Assembly: GCF_949987515.2 (NCBI RefSeq) | Contig: NC_082687.1 | Coordinates: forward strand, 27,182,132-27,246,131 | From: Delphinus delphis | Lineage: Eukaryota > Chordata > Mammalia > Artiodactyla > Delphinidae | Reading direction: 5' to 3' | DNA: 64,000 nt | Made by a program: the position numbers and the translations under genes | The notes under the pieces: generated by a model | The model's input: the letters and a program-made list of their open reading frames with translations, nothing else | What the model was told of the DNA's origin: nothing | The model's database searches: none | Shown here: in pieces, positions 1 through 12,309 of the stretch | Layout: the number at the start of each line of letters is the position of its first letter | Numbering within the stretch: the stretch's first letter is position 1

Positions 1-72
1 CTAGGTGTGCCTTCTAGAATCACTTTTACTGATTTGCTAAAAATATTGTTTCCCCCTTTTCTCTTTTATTAG

Positions 73-118
73 CTGTTCCCTAGTTTTAATAGAACCATCA
101 TCCCAAGACCAGAAGGAA
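73..118 (+). CDS. ARHGAP10: ARHGAP10 exon A: linker between PH and RhoGAP domains
   Basis: Internal exon of a GRAF-family Rho GTPase-activating protein. It reads ...FNRTIIPRPEG and ends with one base (a) of a serine codon, completed by the next exon (gt). The donor is gaa|gtaagt, a near-perfect splice site at 119. Two acceptors are possible: AG at 71-72, after the pyrimidine-rich tract at 50-70 (start 73, codon phase 0), and AG at 82-83 (start 84). I chose 73 because of the better tract; the phase of the previous exon, outside the window, would decide. The segment lies downstream of the PH domain and just before the RhoGAP fold, and has no catalytic residues. The gene identity comes from the exons that follow. 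Confidence 0.7.
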
Positions 119-1977
119 GTAAGTGCTAATTTATAAAAATGACTGTTGTCTCCCTTTCTCATGAGTTATTTTGTTTTTATTACTGATGTCAAACTGTTGC
201 TGGGTGCTTACTCTCTGTACCCTGTCTGTGTTAGTCCTCTGTGTAGTAGATGTCTTATTCATTGAGGACCTCCTCAAATTTTCCTGGATGGCTGTAACCC
301 TCCTTGATCTTTCCCATCTCTGAGCGTTTTTCTTTCCAGTCTTCTATACAAAACCAAAAAAACTTTCTCTGTAATTCACTTTGGTATTTGTTTTTATAGC
401 CACAAATGAATACATAAGAGTTTCAGTTACGCATCTGTCAGCTTCCTAAGTTGTAAACTCCTGTGGATAGGAACTGTTTACCAGCTCCCCTGTTCTCAAC
501 CCTTCTCACCTCCACCCTTAATATCCTTTATCCTTAAAGTCTCTTGAGTATGGGCTGTACAAATAGTATAGCATTGCACCTTAGAAAATAAAACAAACAA
601 CAACCAAACACGTTCAGGTATTCTAGGACAATAATTTTCACTTGCACTGTATGCACTAGAGGAAAAGGAAGTACTCCCTAGCTCTGTACTCTTGATTTGT
701 ACTGAGATAAAGTGAAAATGTGATCAAATTTGTTGGATTCTTTATGAATCTACTTTTAATATCTTTGGAGGAATGAAGCTACATTTGTCAGATGTCCACA
801 GTTTGGAAACATTGTTAAATACCCATGATTTTGAAATGATCATGACGTGCATCTCACTTAGCCTGCCACTGGACCTGGTGCCGTGGAAGGTTGTAAGTCA
901 CTGAAGTACCTCTTCTTCCCCTTTGTCCTTTCTTTTGCTTTTCTTTCTCTTCCCTCTTTCTCTTTTCCCCTCCTTCCTTTTCTTTTTCCTTTCTTTTCTT
1001 GTTTTTATAGAAAAATGAAAACATGCCTTGTTTTGGAAAAGTAGTTTTGCTAAGCAGAAAGAAACACTTGCGTTTTATATAAATGTTGTGAATAGTGGAT
1101 CCTGAAAAAAGTAAACCACTGCCCAATTTTCCTCCTTAAAATGCTGTCCGAGCTTAGTTTTAAATCTGCAAAGTTTATTTTCATGACTTGTTCATGCTAT
1201 CCCCTCTGAGAACAGTTATTTAGTATTCCTGCTCCTGAGTTCTAAATACAGAATAAAGCATTCACTTTCCCTGATTGCATTTTTGAAACAAGAATTGCCT
1301 TTTATTAGGGTATTCAAATAGGTCAGCCTAATCATGGTTAAGTATCCATATTAGAAAAAAATATAAAATTATATTTTCAAAATCTATTTTTGCTACACGA
1401 ATCATCTATTTTAAATTCATTATGAAAATAATAAAATATTAAATGCTTAGGGCATGGTATAAAATATGAAAAAAAATTTGAAGCTCATGGCTCAAATACC
1501 ATTTTTTAAAAGTATTAAAAACATTTTTCCCCAGGTTAAAAAAAAAAAAGTTTTGTGTTTTCCAGCTTGTCAAGAAATTTAAGAACTTTCACTCATATAT
1601 ATAATTAAAAAAGAAACCTGAGCTGTTGCTGGAATTTGGGCAAAATGCTATTTCTAGATGGCTTCCCCTAAAGATTTGTGTCACTTTCTTTTTCACTATT
1701 TAAAATACTATATTTATTAACTTAAAACCTAGTTTAAATTACAAGTTTATTTATATATGTTGGTAATAAATGTCTTGAAATTCCAGTAAATGCTCCTCTT
1801 AGTATATGAAATTCTCATTTACATTATTTAAACAGGGAATGCGTGGCCTTTAGCTTTCATTTTTTAAAGAGTGAAATAAAAATTATATTGGATTTAAATA
1901 ATTTTCTCCTATTTTTGTAAGGAAGAGATTGTGAGTAACTAATTGTGCCTTTAATATTTTATGACTGTTTCTTTTAG
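119..1977 (+). other. ARHGAP10 intron between exons A and B
   Basis: AT-rich intron of 1,859 bp. It contains a strong pyrimidine-rich tract at about 909-1001 and an A-run at 1538-1549. I recognise no interspersed repeat or gene in it. Open frames here are chance or low-complexity (Lys/Glu-rich on the minus strand across the pyrimidine tract). Confidence 0.75.
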
Positions 1978-2043
1978 GTGCACAGTTGGATAAGATGGGA
2001 TTCACAATTCTTAGAAAATGCATCAGTGCAGTTGAAACACGAG
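1978..2043 (+). CDS. ARHGAP10: ARHGAP10 exon B: start of the RhoGAP domain
   Basis: This 66-nt exon lies between the acceptor tttcttttag|gt and the donor gag|gtaaca. It starts with two bases completing a serine codon, then reads AQLDKMGFTILRKCISAVE followed by TR, and leaves one g that joins the next exon to make glycine. It covers the first helix of the RhoGAP domain. The pattern QLD-x-x-GF-x-I-x-RKCI-x-AVETRG is characteristic of the GRAF subfamily (ARHGAP26, ARHGAP10, ARHGAP42, OPHN1); the exact residues fit ARHGAP10 best from family knowledge. The phase (2 nt in, 1 nt out) agrees with both neighbouring exons. The protein acts at membranes and endocytic sites, stimulating GTP hydrolysis by Rho-family GTPases. 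Confidence 0.93.
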
Positions 2044-2403
2044 GTAACATGATTGAATCATTTTACTCATGAGAGGCTATAGGTATGTAAAATCTAAGGG
2101 TCATTTCAAATGCTTACTGCATGGTTAAGTTTTGTAGAATGAAATATATTAATGCAAAATGCACATTCTATGCATCAGAGATTCAGTTGTTCATTTACTC
2201 TGCCAGGGTGGGGTTTTCCTTTTTATTTACATGTTTCTCCCTTGCATTGAAACAAAGTCAGGGCTAAAATGAGAATCAGTAGAAGAATCAACAGTGTCGG
2301 ACAACCAGTCTTAATCGCTTCTTGTTCACGCACTAGTGAGATATTTCCATCTTCCATTGTCTTGTTGGCTTCCAGTTTAAAAATCGGCGTCGTTAAGATA
2401 TCA

Positions 2404-2812
2404 TTTACTTAGAGTAAAATCCATTGATTTTAACTGTACAAATTGATGAGTTTTGACAAATGTGTATAGTTGTGTAACTACCACCACAATCATAGAAGAT
2501 TTCTCTCTCCCCCCAGAATTCCTTTGTGCCCCTTTGCAGTCAGTCTCCACTCCTTCCTTGACCCTGGCAGCTACTGAGCTGCTTTTCATCACTTTAGTTC
2601 TTTTTTTTGTAAGCATTTTATATGAATGGAATTATGCAGTACATTGTCTTTTGAGTCTGGCCTCTTTGTTTAGCTTCTGAGATTCATCTTGTTGGGTGTA
2701 GCCCTAGCTCATTTCTTTTTATCGCTAGGTAGTATATAATTCTATGGATATACTGCACTTTGCTTATTCATCCACCTGTTGGTCATATTTAGGTTGTTTC
2801 CGTTTTAAACTT
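2404..2812 (-). repeat. Old L1 3' end fragment (mammalian L1M type)
   Basis: Runs from the 3'-UTR-like aactgtacaaattgatgag to the typical line of old L1 3' regions (tatgaatggaattatgcagt, then a window around stop-rich sequence with cttgttgggtgtagc). It is in antisense orientation relative to the gene. Short frames at 2401-2680 belong to this fragment and are not genes. Confidence 0.7.
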
Positions 2813-4002
2813 CAGGAAAGATAATCCCTCCCCATTTTGGTCCCCTGACTAAAAGCTCAAAGGTCTCTTGTTTAGAGTTCCTAAGGAAAAGCAGGGTCCT
2901 GGCGCTCTGCAGCCATTCCAGCAGACTTTGGAGAAACTAAATATTGAACTTTGCAAAACAGGCTCTTTCTGGAGGGTGGATTTCTCTTTGTTTAGAGTCT
3001 AGTGAAGTATGGATAAATTGAATATTTAATTCACTCTCATACGTTGTATATCCCAGTCCTACTTTGGATGACTTAGTGGGATGAAGCATTGCACTCACGT
3101 TTTCTGTCAAAACAAGGTCTTTGTTATAAAGCCAGGACTGCCACCTGTGAAATGAGAGCGCTGGCTAACAGATGAATACGAGCTGTTGTATGATTTGGGT
3201 ATTTGCCCATCGATAATAAAAACCCAAGCCACAGAAAGCTTTTCTCCCATTCTCTCTAACAGTGGCAATTCAGGCTATGACAGAATTTCATTCATTTCAA
3301 CCTGCACTGAGGTTGAGCTGACAAATTTCCTCTTTTTCCTAGTGCTTCAGAAATTTCCAAAATTGGGATTTTCATATCTCTCACTTCATCATTCATGTTT
3401 CTCCTTTTCCTGAGCTTCTAGGGAGCCTTCATTGTATCACTTGCATGCTTATTATTTTGGTAAATAAAATTCTTTCCCAAAAGGATATAATTTATACATA
3501 CTTGCTTCTACCTGACCAGATAAAAAAATCTCTCTAGAATGCTTTCGGATTGGTCTGTGTAGTTGTATGGAGTGTTCTGTACATTGAATGGAATATGTAT
3601 AGTAGAATCTGCATGTATTGAATGCATTTTTATTATAAATATGTACATTGTTGGATTTTCTTTACAGAAGAATGAGTCTACAGATTTTTAAGTTAGATTT
3701 TCCCCTTTTAAAATAAAAGACAAAAAAGCATATGTTTTTCTTTTCAAATCTTTTGTTCCTAAAAGTCTTCCATTACTAAAGCCTTTTGCTTTTAATGGCG
3801 TAATAGACAAAAAATAGAGTTAAAAGACTCAACTGTCAGTTCATGTTATTGAACATGATGAGGAACCGTGTGGAATCTCTGAGCCTTTTATCCTAAATTT
3901 AAAAGTGCTCTCAGGGACTATTGCTCTTAATGATTTTCCCCACATCACCTATCATGGCTGTTGATTTTTTTTTTTTTTTTTTAACATGGTACAGACGTTG
4001 TT
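2813..4002. other. Unannotated intronic sequence
   Basis: About 1.2 kb of AT-rich intron without a recognisable repeat except a T-run at about 3966-3982. Nothing coding seen. Confidence 0.6.
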
Positions 4003-4016
4003 GCATAACTTCTTTT
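4003..4016. repeat. Target-site duplication of L1 #1, 3' side
   Basis: gcataacttctttt here matches gcatcacttctttt at 11144-11157 with one mismatch. Its last bases merge with the T-run, which is the reverse complement of the L1 poly(A) tail. Confidence 0.7.
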
Positions 4017-4444
4017 TTTTTTTTTTAACATCTTTATTGGAGTATAAATGCTTTACAATGCTGTGTTAGTTTCTGCTGTATAACAAAGTGAATCAGCTGT
4101 AAGTATATATATATCTCCATATCCCCTCCCTCTTGCATCTCCCTCCCACCCTCCCTATCCCACCCTTCCAGGTGGTCACAAAGCACCGAGCTGATCTGCC
4201 TGTGCTATGTGGCTGCCTCCCACTAGCTATCTATTTTACATTTGGTAGTGTATATATGTCCATGCCACTCTCTCACTTTGTCATAGCTTACCCTCCCCCC
4301 TCCCCATGTCCCCAAGTCCATTTTCTACATCTGCATCCCCATTCCTGTCCTGCCCCTAGGTCCTTCACAACCATCCTTTACTTTTTGTTTTTTAGATTCC
4401 ATATACATGTGTTAGCATATGGTATTTGTTTTTCTCTTTCTGAC

Positions 4445-7400
4445 TTACTTCTGTGTATGACAGACTCTAGGTCCATCCACCTCACCTACAAATAACTCAA
4501 TTTTGTTTCTTTTTATGGCTGAGTAATATTCCATTGTATATATGTGCCACATCTTCTTTATCCATTCATCTGTTGATGGACACTTAGGTTGCTTCCATGT
4601 CCTGGCTATTGTAAATAGTGCTGCAATGAACATTTTGGTACATGACTCATTTTGAATTACGGTTTTCTCAGGGTATATGCCTAGTAGTGGGATTGTTGGG
4701 TTGTATGGTAGCTCTATTTTTAGTTTTTTAAGGAACTTCCATACTGTTCTCCATAGTGGCTTTATCAATTTACATTCTCACCAACAGTGCAGGAGGGTTG
4801 CCTTTTCTTCACACCCTCTCCAGAATTTATTGTTTGTAGGTTTTTTGATGGTGGCCATTCTTACCAGTGTGAGGTGATACCTCATTGTAGTTTGATTTGC
4901 TTTCTCTAATGATTAGCGATGTTGAGGATCCTTTCATGTGTTTGTTGTCAATCTGTATATCTTCTTTAGAGAAATGTCTATTTAGGTCTTCTGCCCCTTT
5001 TTGAATTGGGTTGTTTGTTTTTTTGATATTGAGCTGCATGAGCTGCTTGTAAATTTTGGAGATTAATCCTTTGTCAGTTTCTTCATTTGCAAATAATTTC
5101 TCCCATTCTAAGGATTGTCTTTTTGTCTTGTTTATGGTTTCCTTTGCTGTGCAAAAGCTTTTAAGTTTCATTAGGTCCTATTTGTTTATTTTTGTTTTTA
5201 TTTGCATTTCTATGGGGGTGGGTCAGAAAGAATCTTGCTGTGATTTATGTCATAGAGTGTTCTTCCTATGTTTTCGTCTAGGAGTTTTATAGGGTCTTGG
5301 CCTTACATTTACGTCTTTAATCCATTTTGACCTTATTTTTGTATATGGTGTTAGGAAGTGTTCTAATTACATTCTTTTACATGTAGCTGTCCAGATATCC
5401 GAGCACCACTTATTGAAGAGGCTGTCTTCTCTCCACTGTATATTCTTGCCTCTTTTATCAAAGATAAGGTGACCATATGTGTGTGGGATTATCTCTGGGC
5501 TTTCTGTCCTGTTCCATTGATCCATATTTCTGTTTTTGTGCCAGTACCATACTGTCTTGTTTATTGTAGCTTTGTAGTATAGTCCGAAGTCAGGGAGCCT
5601 GATTCCTTCAGCTCCGTTTTTCTTTCTCAAGATTGCTTTGGCTGTTCGGGGTCTTTTGTGTTTTGATACAGATTGTGAACTTTTTTGTTCTAGTTCTGTG
5701 AAAACTGCCATTGGTAATTTGATAAGGATTGCATTGAATCTGTAGATTGCTTTGGGTAATATAGTCATTTCCTCAATGTTGATTCTTCCAATCCAAAAAC
5801 ATGGTATATCTCTCCATCTGTTTGTATCATCTTTAATTTCTTTCTTCAGAGTCTTACAGTTTTCTGCATACAAATCTTTTGTCTCCTTAGGTAGGTTTAT
5901 TCCTAGGTATTTTATTCTTTTTGTCGCAATGGTAAATGGGAGTGTTTCATTAATTTCTCTTTCAGATTTTTCGTCATTAGTGTATAGGAATACAAGAGAT
6001 TTCTGTGCATTAATTTTGTATCCTGCTACTTTCCCAAATTCATTGATTAGCTCTAGTAGTTTTCTGGTAGTATCTTTAGGATTCTCTATGTATAGTATCA
6101 TGTCATCTGCAAACAGTGACAGTTTTACTTCTTTTCCGATTTGAATTCCTTTTATTTCTTTTTCTTCTCTGACTGATGTGGCTAAAATTTCCAAAACTAT
6201 GTTGAGTAATAATGGTGAGAGTGAGCAACCTTACCTTGTTCCTGATCTTAGAGGAAATGTTTTCAGTTTTTCACCATTGAGAAGGATGTTGGCTGTGTGT
6301 TTGTCATAGATGGCCTTTATTATGTTGAGGTAGGTTCCCTCTATGCCTACTTCCTGGAGAGTTTTTTTTTTATCATAAATGGGTGTTGAATTTTGTCAAA
6401 AGTTTTTTCTGCATCTATTGAGATTATCATATGGTTTTTATCCTTCAATTTGTTAATATGGTGTATCACATTGATTGATTTGCATATATTCAAAAATCCT
6501 TGCATTCCTGAGATAAACCCCACTTGATCCTGGTTTATGATCCTTTTAATGTGCTGTTGGATTCTGTTTGCTAGTATTTTGTTGAGGATTTTTGCATCTA
6601 TGTTTATCGGTGATATTGGCCTGTAGTTTTCTTTCTTTGTGACATCTTTGTCTGGGGTTGGTATCAGGGTGATAGTGGCCTTGTAGAATGAGTTTGGGAG
6701 TGTTCCTCCCTCTGCTATATTTTGGAAGAGTTGGAAAAGGATAGGTGTTAGCTCTTCTCTAAATATTTGAAATAATTCACCTGTGAAGCCATCTGGTCCT
6801 GGGCTTTTGTTTGTAGGATGATTTTTAATCACAGTTTCAATTTCAGTGCTTGTGATTGGTCTGTTTATATTTTCTATTTCTTCCTGGTTCAGTCTCAGAA
6901 GGTTGTACTTATCTAAGAATTTGTCCATTTCTTCCAGGTTGTCCATTTTATTGGCATAGAGTTGCTTGTAGCAATCTCTCATGATCCTTTGTATTTCTGC
7001 AGTGTCCGTTGTTACTTCTCCTTTTTCACTTCTAATTCTGTTGGTTTGAGTCTTTTCCCTTTTTTTCTTGATGAGTCTGGCTAATGGTTTATCAGTTTTG
7101 TTTATCTTCTCAAACAACCAGCTTTTAGTTTTATTGATCTTTGCTATTGTTTCCTTCCTTTCTTTTTCATTTATTTCTGATCAGATCTTTATGATTTCTT
7201 TCCTCCTGCTAACTTGGGGTTTTTTTTTCTTCTTTCTCTAATTGCTTTAGGTGTAAGGTTAGGTTATTTGAGATTTTTCTTGTTTCTTGAGGTTGGATTG
7301 TATTGCTATAAACTTCCATCTTAGAACTGCTTTTGCTGCATTCCATAGGTTTCGGATCATCATGTTTTTATTGTCATTTGTTTCTAGGTATTTTTTGATT

Positions 7401-8150
7401 TCCTCTTTGATTTCTTCAGTGTTCTCTTGGTTATTTAGTAGTGTATTGTTTAGCCTCCAGGTATATGTATTTTTTGCAGAGTTTTTCCTGTAATATCTAG
7501 TCTCATAGTGTTGTGGTCAGAAAAGATACTTGATACAATTTCAATTTTCTTAAATTTACCAAGGCTTGATTTGTGACCCAAGATATGATCTGTCCTGGAG
7601 AATGTTCCATGAGCATTTGAGAAGAAGGTGTATTCTGTTGTTTTTGGATGGAATGTCCTATAAATATCAATTAAGTCCATCTTGTTTAATGTGTCATTTA
7701 AAGCTTGTGTTTCCTTACTTATTTACATTTTGGATGATGTGTCCATTGGTGAAAGTGGGGTGTTAAAGTCCCCTACTATTGTTGTGTTACTGTCAGTTTC
7801 CCATTTTATGGCTATTAGCATTTGCCTTAGGTATTGAGGTGCTCCTGTGTTGGGTGCATAAATATTTACAATTGTTATATCTTCTTCTTAGTTTGATCAT
7901 TTGATCAATTATGTAGTGTCCTTCTTTGTCTCTTGTAACAGTCCTTATTTTAAAGTCTCTTTTGTCTGATATTCAAATTGCTACCTCAGCTTTCTTTTGA
8001 TATGCATTTTCATTGAATATCTTTTTCTATTCCCTCACTTTCAGTCTGTATGTATCCCTAGGTCTGAAGTGGGTCTCTTGTAGACAGCTGATATATGGGT
8101 CTTGTTTTTGTATGCATTCAGCCAGTCTGTGTCTTTTGGTTGGATCATTT
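4445..8150 (-). pseudogene. L1 #1 ORF2 (endonuclease-reverse transcriptase), broken
   Basis: ORF2 encodes the L1 endonuclease, reverse transcriptase and a C-terminal zinc-knuckle region that nick the target and copy L1 RNA at the break. Visible pieces on the minus strand: endonuclease motifs near 7750-7770 (GDFN) and 7500-7680 (DIYRTFHPKTTEYTFF, SDH); RT fingers and palm at 6347-7117 ([17 protein letters not shown]); RT motif C FADD and thumb at 5367-6194; C-terminal part at 4445-5171 ([29 protein letters not shown]). Lesions: a frameshift in the T-run at 6361-6371, a TAA replacing a conserved Gln codon at 6231-6233 (RSGTR*GC), a frameshift near 4900, and further breaks. The catalytic aspartates of RT are still readable but in separate frames. 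Confidence 0.9.
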
Positions 8151-8258
8151 AATCCATTTACATTTAAGGTAATTATCAATATATATGTTTCCTATTACCA
8201 TTTTCTTAATTGTTTTGGGTTTGTTTTGAATGTGTTTTCCTTCTCTTGTGTTCCCTGC

Positions 8259-8861
8259 CTAGAGAAGTTCCTTTAGCATTTGTTGTAAAGCTGGTTTGGT
8301 GTTGCTGAATTTTCTTAACTTTTGGTTGTCTGTAAAGGTTTTAATTTCTCTGTGAAGTCTGAATGGTATCCTTGCTGTGTAGAGTAATCTTGGTTGTTGG
8401 TTTTTCCCTTTCATCACTTTAAATATGTCCTGCCACTCCCTTTTGGCTTGCAGAGATTCTGCTGAAAGATCAGCTGTTAACCTTATGGGGATTTCCTTAC
8501 ATGTTATTTGTTGCTTTTCCCTTGCTGCTTTTAATATTTTTTCTTTGTATTTAATTTTTGACAGTTTGATTAATATGTGTCTTGGTGTGTTTCTCCTTGG
8601 ATTTATCCTGTGTGGGACTCTCTGTGTTTCTTGCCCTTGATTGACTATTTCCTTTCCCATATTAGGGAAGTTTTTGACTATAATTTCTTCAAATATTTTC
8701 TCAGACCTTTTCTTTTTCTCTTCTTCTTCTGTGACCCCTATCATTTGAATGTTGGTGCATTTAATGTTGTCCCAGAGGTCTCTGAGACTGTCATCGGTTC
8801 TTTTCATTCTTTTTTCTTTATTCTGCTCTGCAGTAGTTATTTCCACTATTTTATCTTCCAA
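8259..8861 (-). pseudogene. L1 #1 ORF1 (RNA-binding chaperone), C-terminal two thirds open
   Basis: ORF1p is the trimeric RNA-binding protein that coats L1 RNA. A 200-codon open stretch covers the RRM (DLWDNIKCTNIQMIGVTEEE...FPNMGKEI) and the C-terminal domain (PRHILIKLSKIKYKEKILKAAREK, then IPIRLTADLSAESLQAKREW). The N-terminal coiled coil upstream of 8861 is interrupted by stops, so this is a fragment, not a functional ORF. The start Met given is only the first Met after the break. Confidence 0.88.
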
Positions 8862-11143
8862 TCACTTATTCGTTCTTCTGCCTTAGTTATTCTGCTATTG
8901 ATTCCTTCTAGAGAATTTTAAATTTCATTTATAGTGTTGTTCATCATTGCTTGTTTGCTCTTTATTTCTTCTCGGTCCTTGTTAAACGTTTCTTGTATTT
9001 TCTCTATTCTATTTCCAAGATTTTGGATATCTTTACTGTCATTACTCTGAATTCTTTTTTAGGTAGACTGTTTCCTCTTCATTTGTTTGGTATGGTGGCT
9101 TTTTACCTTGCTCCTTCATCTGCGGTGTGTTTTTCTGTCTTCTCATTTTTCTTATCTTACTGTGTTTGGGGTCTCCTTTTTGCAGGCTGCAGGTTCGTAG
9201 TTCCCGTTGTTTTTGATGTCTGCCCCCAGTGGGTAAGGCTGGTTCAGTGAGTTGTGTAGGCTTCCCTGTAGAGGGGGCTAGTACCTGTGTTCTGGGGGGT
9301 GGGGCTCAATCTTGTCTTTCTGGTGGGCAGGGTTGTCTTTCTGGTGGGCAGAGGTGGAGGTCCCATCCCTATTCTTTTAGGGTGTCTGTGAATTTATTAT
9401 GCTTTTAGGCAGCCTCTCTGCTAATGGGTGGTGTTGTGTTCCAGTCTTCCTAGTTGTTTTGCATGGGGTGTCCAGCACTGGAGTTTGCTGTCCGTTGGGT
9501 GGAGCTGGGTCTTAGCATTGAGACAGAGTTCTCTGGGAGAGCCTTCGCCAATTGATATTATGTGTGGCCAGGAGGTCTCTGGTGGTCCAGTGTCCTGAAT
9601 TCTGCTTTCCCACCTCAGAGGCTGAGCCCTGACACCAGGCCGGGGCACCAAGACCCTGTCAGCCACACAGCTCAGAAGATAAGGGAGAAAAAGAAAAAAA
9701 GAAAAGAAAAATAAATAAATATTTTTAAAAAGTAAAATTATTAAAATAAAAAAAATAAGAAAGTAATAATAATAATAATAAAAAAGAAGAGAGCAACCAA
9801 ACCAGTAAACAAATCTACGAATGATAACACGTGCTAAAAACTATACTAAGAGAAACATAAAAATCAGAAACAAGTCAGTTGCAGACAGTTGCCCACAAAG
9901 TCCACCACCTCAATTTTGGTATGTTTCATTGTCTATTCAGGTATTCCACAGAAGCAGGGTACATCAAGGTGATTGTGGAGATTTAATCTGCTGCTCCTGA
10001 GGCTGCTGGGAGAGATTTCCCTTTCTGTTCTTTGTTCACACAGCTCCCGGGGTTCAGGTTTGGTTTTGGCTGCACCTGTGCATGTAGGTCGCCCTGAGGC
10101 ATCTGTTCCTGCCCAGACAGGATGGGGTTAAATCAGTGGCTGATTAGGGGGCTCTTGCTCACTCAGGCCGCGGGGAGGGAAGGGAAGGGTATGGTAGCTA
10201 TAGTTGGAATGCTGGCGAGCTTGTGGCGGCATAGGCGGGTGTGATTTTGCAGTAGCCTGAGGTGTACCATGTGTTCTCCCAGGGAAGTTGTCCCTGGATC
10301 CTGGGACCCCGGCAGTGACGGGCTGCACAGGCTCCGGGTGCTGGGAGGCGTGGATAGAGACCTGCGCTTGCACACAGGAGTTTTGGTGGCTGCAGCAGCA
10401 GCATCAGTGTTTCATGCCCGTCTCTGGTGTCTGAGCTGATAGCTGCGGCTCCCGCCTATCTCTGAAGCTTGTTTAGGTGGTGCTCTGCCTCCTTCTGTGG
10501 GCAAGCAGGGAAGGAATCCCCTCTCCTCGCACACCCTGAAACAATGGTCTCTTGCCTCTTAGGCAGGTCCAGATTTTTCCTGGACTCCCTCCTGGCTAGC
10601 CGTGGCGCACTAGCCCCCTTCAGGCTATGTTCACACAGCCAACCCTAGTCCTCTCCCTGGGATCTGACCTCTGAAGCCCGAGCCTCAGCTCCCAGCCCTG
10701 CCCGCCCCGGCGGGGGAGCAGACAAGCCTCTCGGGCTGGTGAGTGCCGGTCAGCACCGATCCTCTGTGCAGGAATCTCTCCGCTTTGCCCTCCGCACCCC
10801 TGTTGCTGTGCTCTCCTCCTTGGCTCTGAAGCTTACCCCCTTCGCCACCCACAGTCTCCGCCCGTGAAAGGGTTTCCTAGTGTGTGGAGACCTTTCCTTC
10901 TTCACAGCTCCCTCCCAGAGGTGGAGGTCCCATCCCTATTCCTTTGTCTCTGTTTTTTCTCTTTTTTTTTTTGCCCTGCCCAGGTACGTGGGGAGTTTCT
11001 TACCTTTTGGGAGGTATGAGGTCTTCTGCCAGCGTTCAGTAGGTGTTCTGTAGTTGTTCCACATGTAGATGTATTTCTGGTGTATTTGTGGGACAGAAGG
11101 TGTTCTCTTTGTGTTCCTGCTCTGCCATCTTGAAGGTGCCCCT

Positions 11144-11157
11144 GCATCACTTCTTTT
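11144..11157. repeat. Target-site duplication of L1 #1, 5' side
   Basis: gcatcacttctttt, one mismatch from the copy at 4003-4016. It fixes the 5' boundary of the element just upstream of the AAGATGG-type L1 start. Confidence 0.7.
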
Positions 11158-11164
11158 CATCAGT

Positions 11165-11490
11165 CAGGATAAAGCTAGTTTATGTTCCTGTAACAGGAAA
11201 CCTGAAATCCTCTGTGGCTTAAGACAACAAGACTTATTTCTCACTCAGACATTGGTAGGAGGGCTTTGCCCATCACTGATATCTGGGCTTCCAGGTTCCT
11301 GGTTGCCTTGCCTGGAGGGCTTTGGACCAACAAGTGAGTGCTCTGGCCTTGAAGTGAGTCATTTGCTCACAGTTCAGTGGTCAAAAATGGCCACATGGCC
11401 CCACTCAAACCCAGTGGGTCTGCATAGCACAACCCTACCAGGAGCCTGGAAAGTACACAGCCAGGAATATTTGGTGGATAACATTAATGA
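11165..11490 (-). repeat. Old dispersed repeat, family not named
   Basis: The segment with tggcttaagacaacaagact and tttctcactcag resembles old mammalian interspersed repeats read in antisense. I cannot assign the family from memory. A 157-codon frame crossing from the L1 5' end into this segment is not a gene. Confidence 0.4.
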
Positions 11491-11662
11491 CCACTGTGTG
11501 TGTGTCACGTGCCTGTGTCCAAAGGCATTTAATGATATCTGATTGAAGAATTATTTCTAATCACTTTTTTCAGTGTTTTAAACATGACTATCATTGTCTG
11601 AAAACTACCATTTCGTATGTTTTGGTTAAAGCAGTGTACCTTTTACCTATCATGTTCTTTTA

Positions 11663-11998
11663 TTTTTATTTATTTTTTATAAATAAATTAAATTATTTTT
11701 GCCTGAGTTGGGTCTTTGTTGTTGTGCATGGGCTTTCTCTAGTTGCTGCGAGCGGGGGCCACTCTTCGTTGTGGTGCGTAGGCTTCTCACTGTGGTGGCT
11801 TCTCTTGTTGCGGAGCACGGGCTCTAGGTGTGCGGGCTTCAGTACTTGTGGCTCACGGGCTCTAGAGCGCAGGCTCAGTAGTTGTGGCGCATGGGCTTAG
11901 TTGCTCCGCGGCATGTGGGATCTTCCTGGACCAGGGCTTGAACCCGTGTCCCCTGCATTGGCAGGCGGATTCTTAACCACCGTGCCACCAGGAAAGCC
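11663..11998 (-). mobile_element. Long-form cetartiodactyl tRNA-derived SINE
   Basis: Antisense SINE with an A/T-rich tail (left) and a tRNA-like head (right end; cttgaacccgtgtcccctgc is the B-box side, ccaccaggaaagccct the 5' end). It has the extended middle section (gagcgggggccactcttcg...). Flanked by ctatcatgttctttta (11647-11662) and ctaccatgttctttta (11999-12014), a 16-bp target-site duplication with one mismatch. Confidence 0.9.
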
Positions 11999-12309
11999 CT
12001 ACCATGTTCTTTTAAAAATGGCATGTGGCGTTTTTATCTACTTTGTTTGTGACATCAGTTAAATATTTGCAAAGCATCAGACAGATGTCTAAAATTTACT
12101 ATAGTCTTCAGTACCCTAAGAAAAGGTAACACTTTTAGAGTATTCACGTACTAATATAGATAGCATATATAATATATGACACATATATAATATCATCTGT
12201 ATTGGCCAAATGGGACTGTTAGCATTTACTGTACTTTTGGCATCAAAGCAAACCCCGTTTCACTACAGTATCAGTGTCAGTTAACAGATCATACTCTTCT
12301 TTTCCATAG

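Larger units (their letters stand above)
4017..11143 (-). mobile_element. Full-length L1 retrotransposon #1, antisense to ARHGAP10, decayed
   Basis: A complete, inactive L1 of about 7.1 kb on the minus strand. Reading 5' to 3' on that strand: a 5' UTR of roughly 9.2-11.14 kb starting with the typical AAGATGGCAGAG motif; an A-rich stretch around 9680-9790; ORF1 remnants at about 8.26-8.95 kb; ORF2 remnants at about 4.4-8.15 kb; a 3' UTR; and a poly(A) tail (T-run at 4011-4024 on the + strand). It is flanked by a 14-bp target-site duplication with one mismatch. Compared with L1 #2 at 39-46 kb it has more frameshifts in ORF2 and fewer CpGs in its 5' UTR, so it looks older or more heavily decayed. 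Not capable of retrotransposition. Confidence 0.93.

Noticed and set aside
4133..4495. 120-codon + strand frame over an L1 3' UTR
   Set aside because: Antisense shadow of L1 #1; the same frame appears at 39552 in L1 #2.
11069..11542. 157-codon open frame on the + strand
   Set aside because: It crosses from the antisense 5' end of L1 #1 over its target-site duplication into an old repeat; no domain or splice structure.
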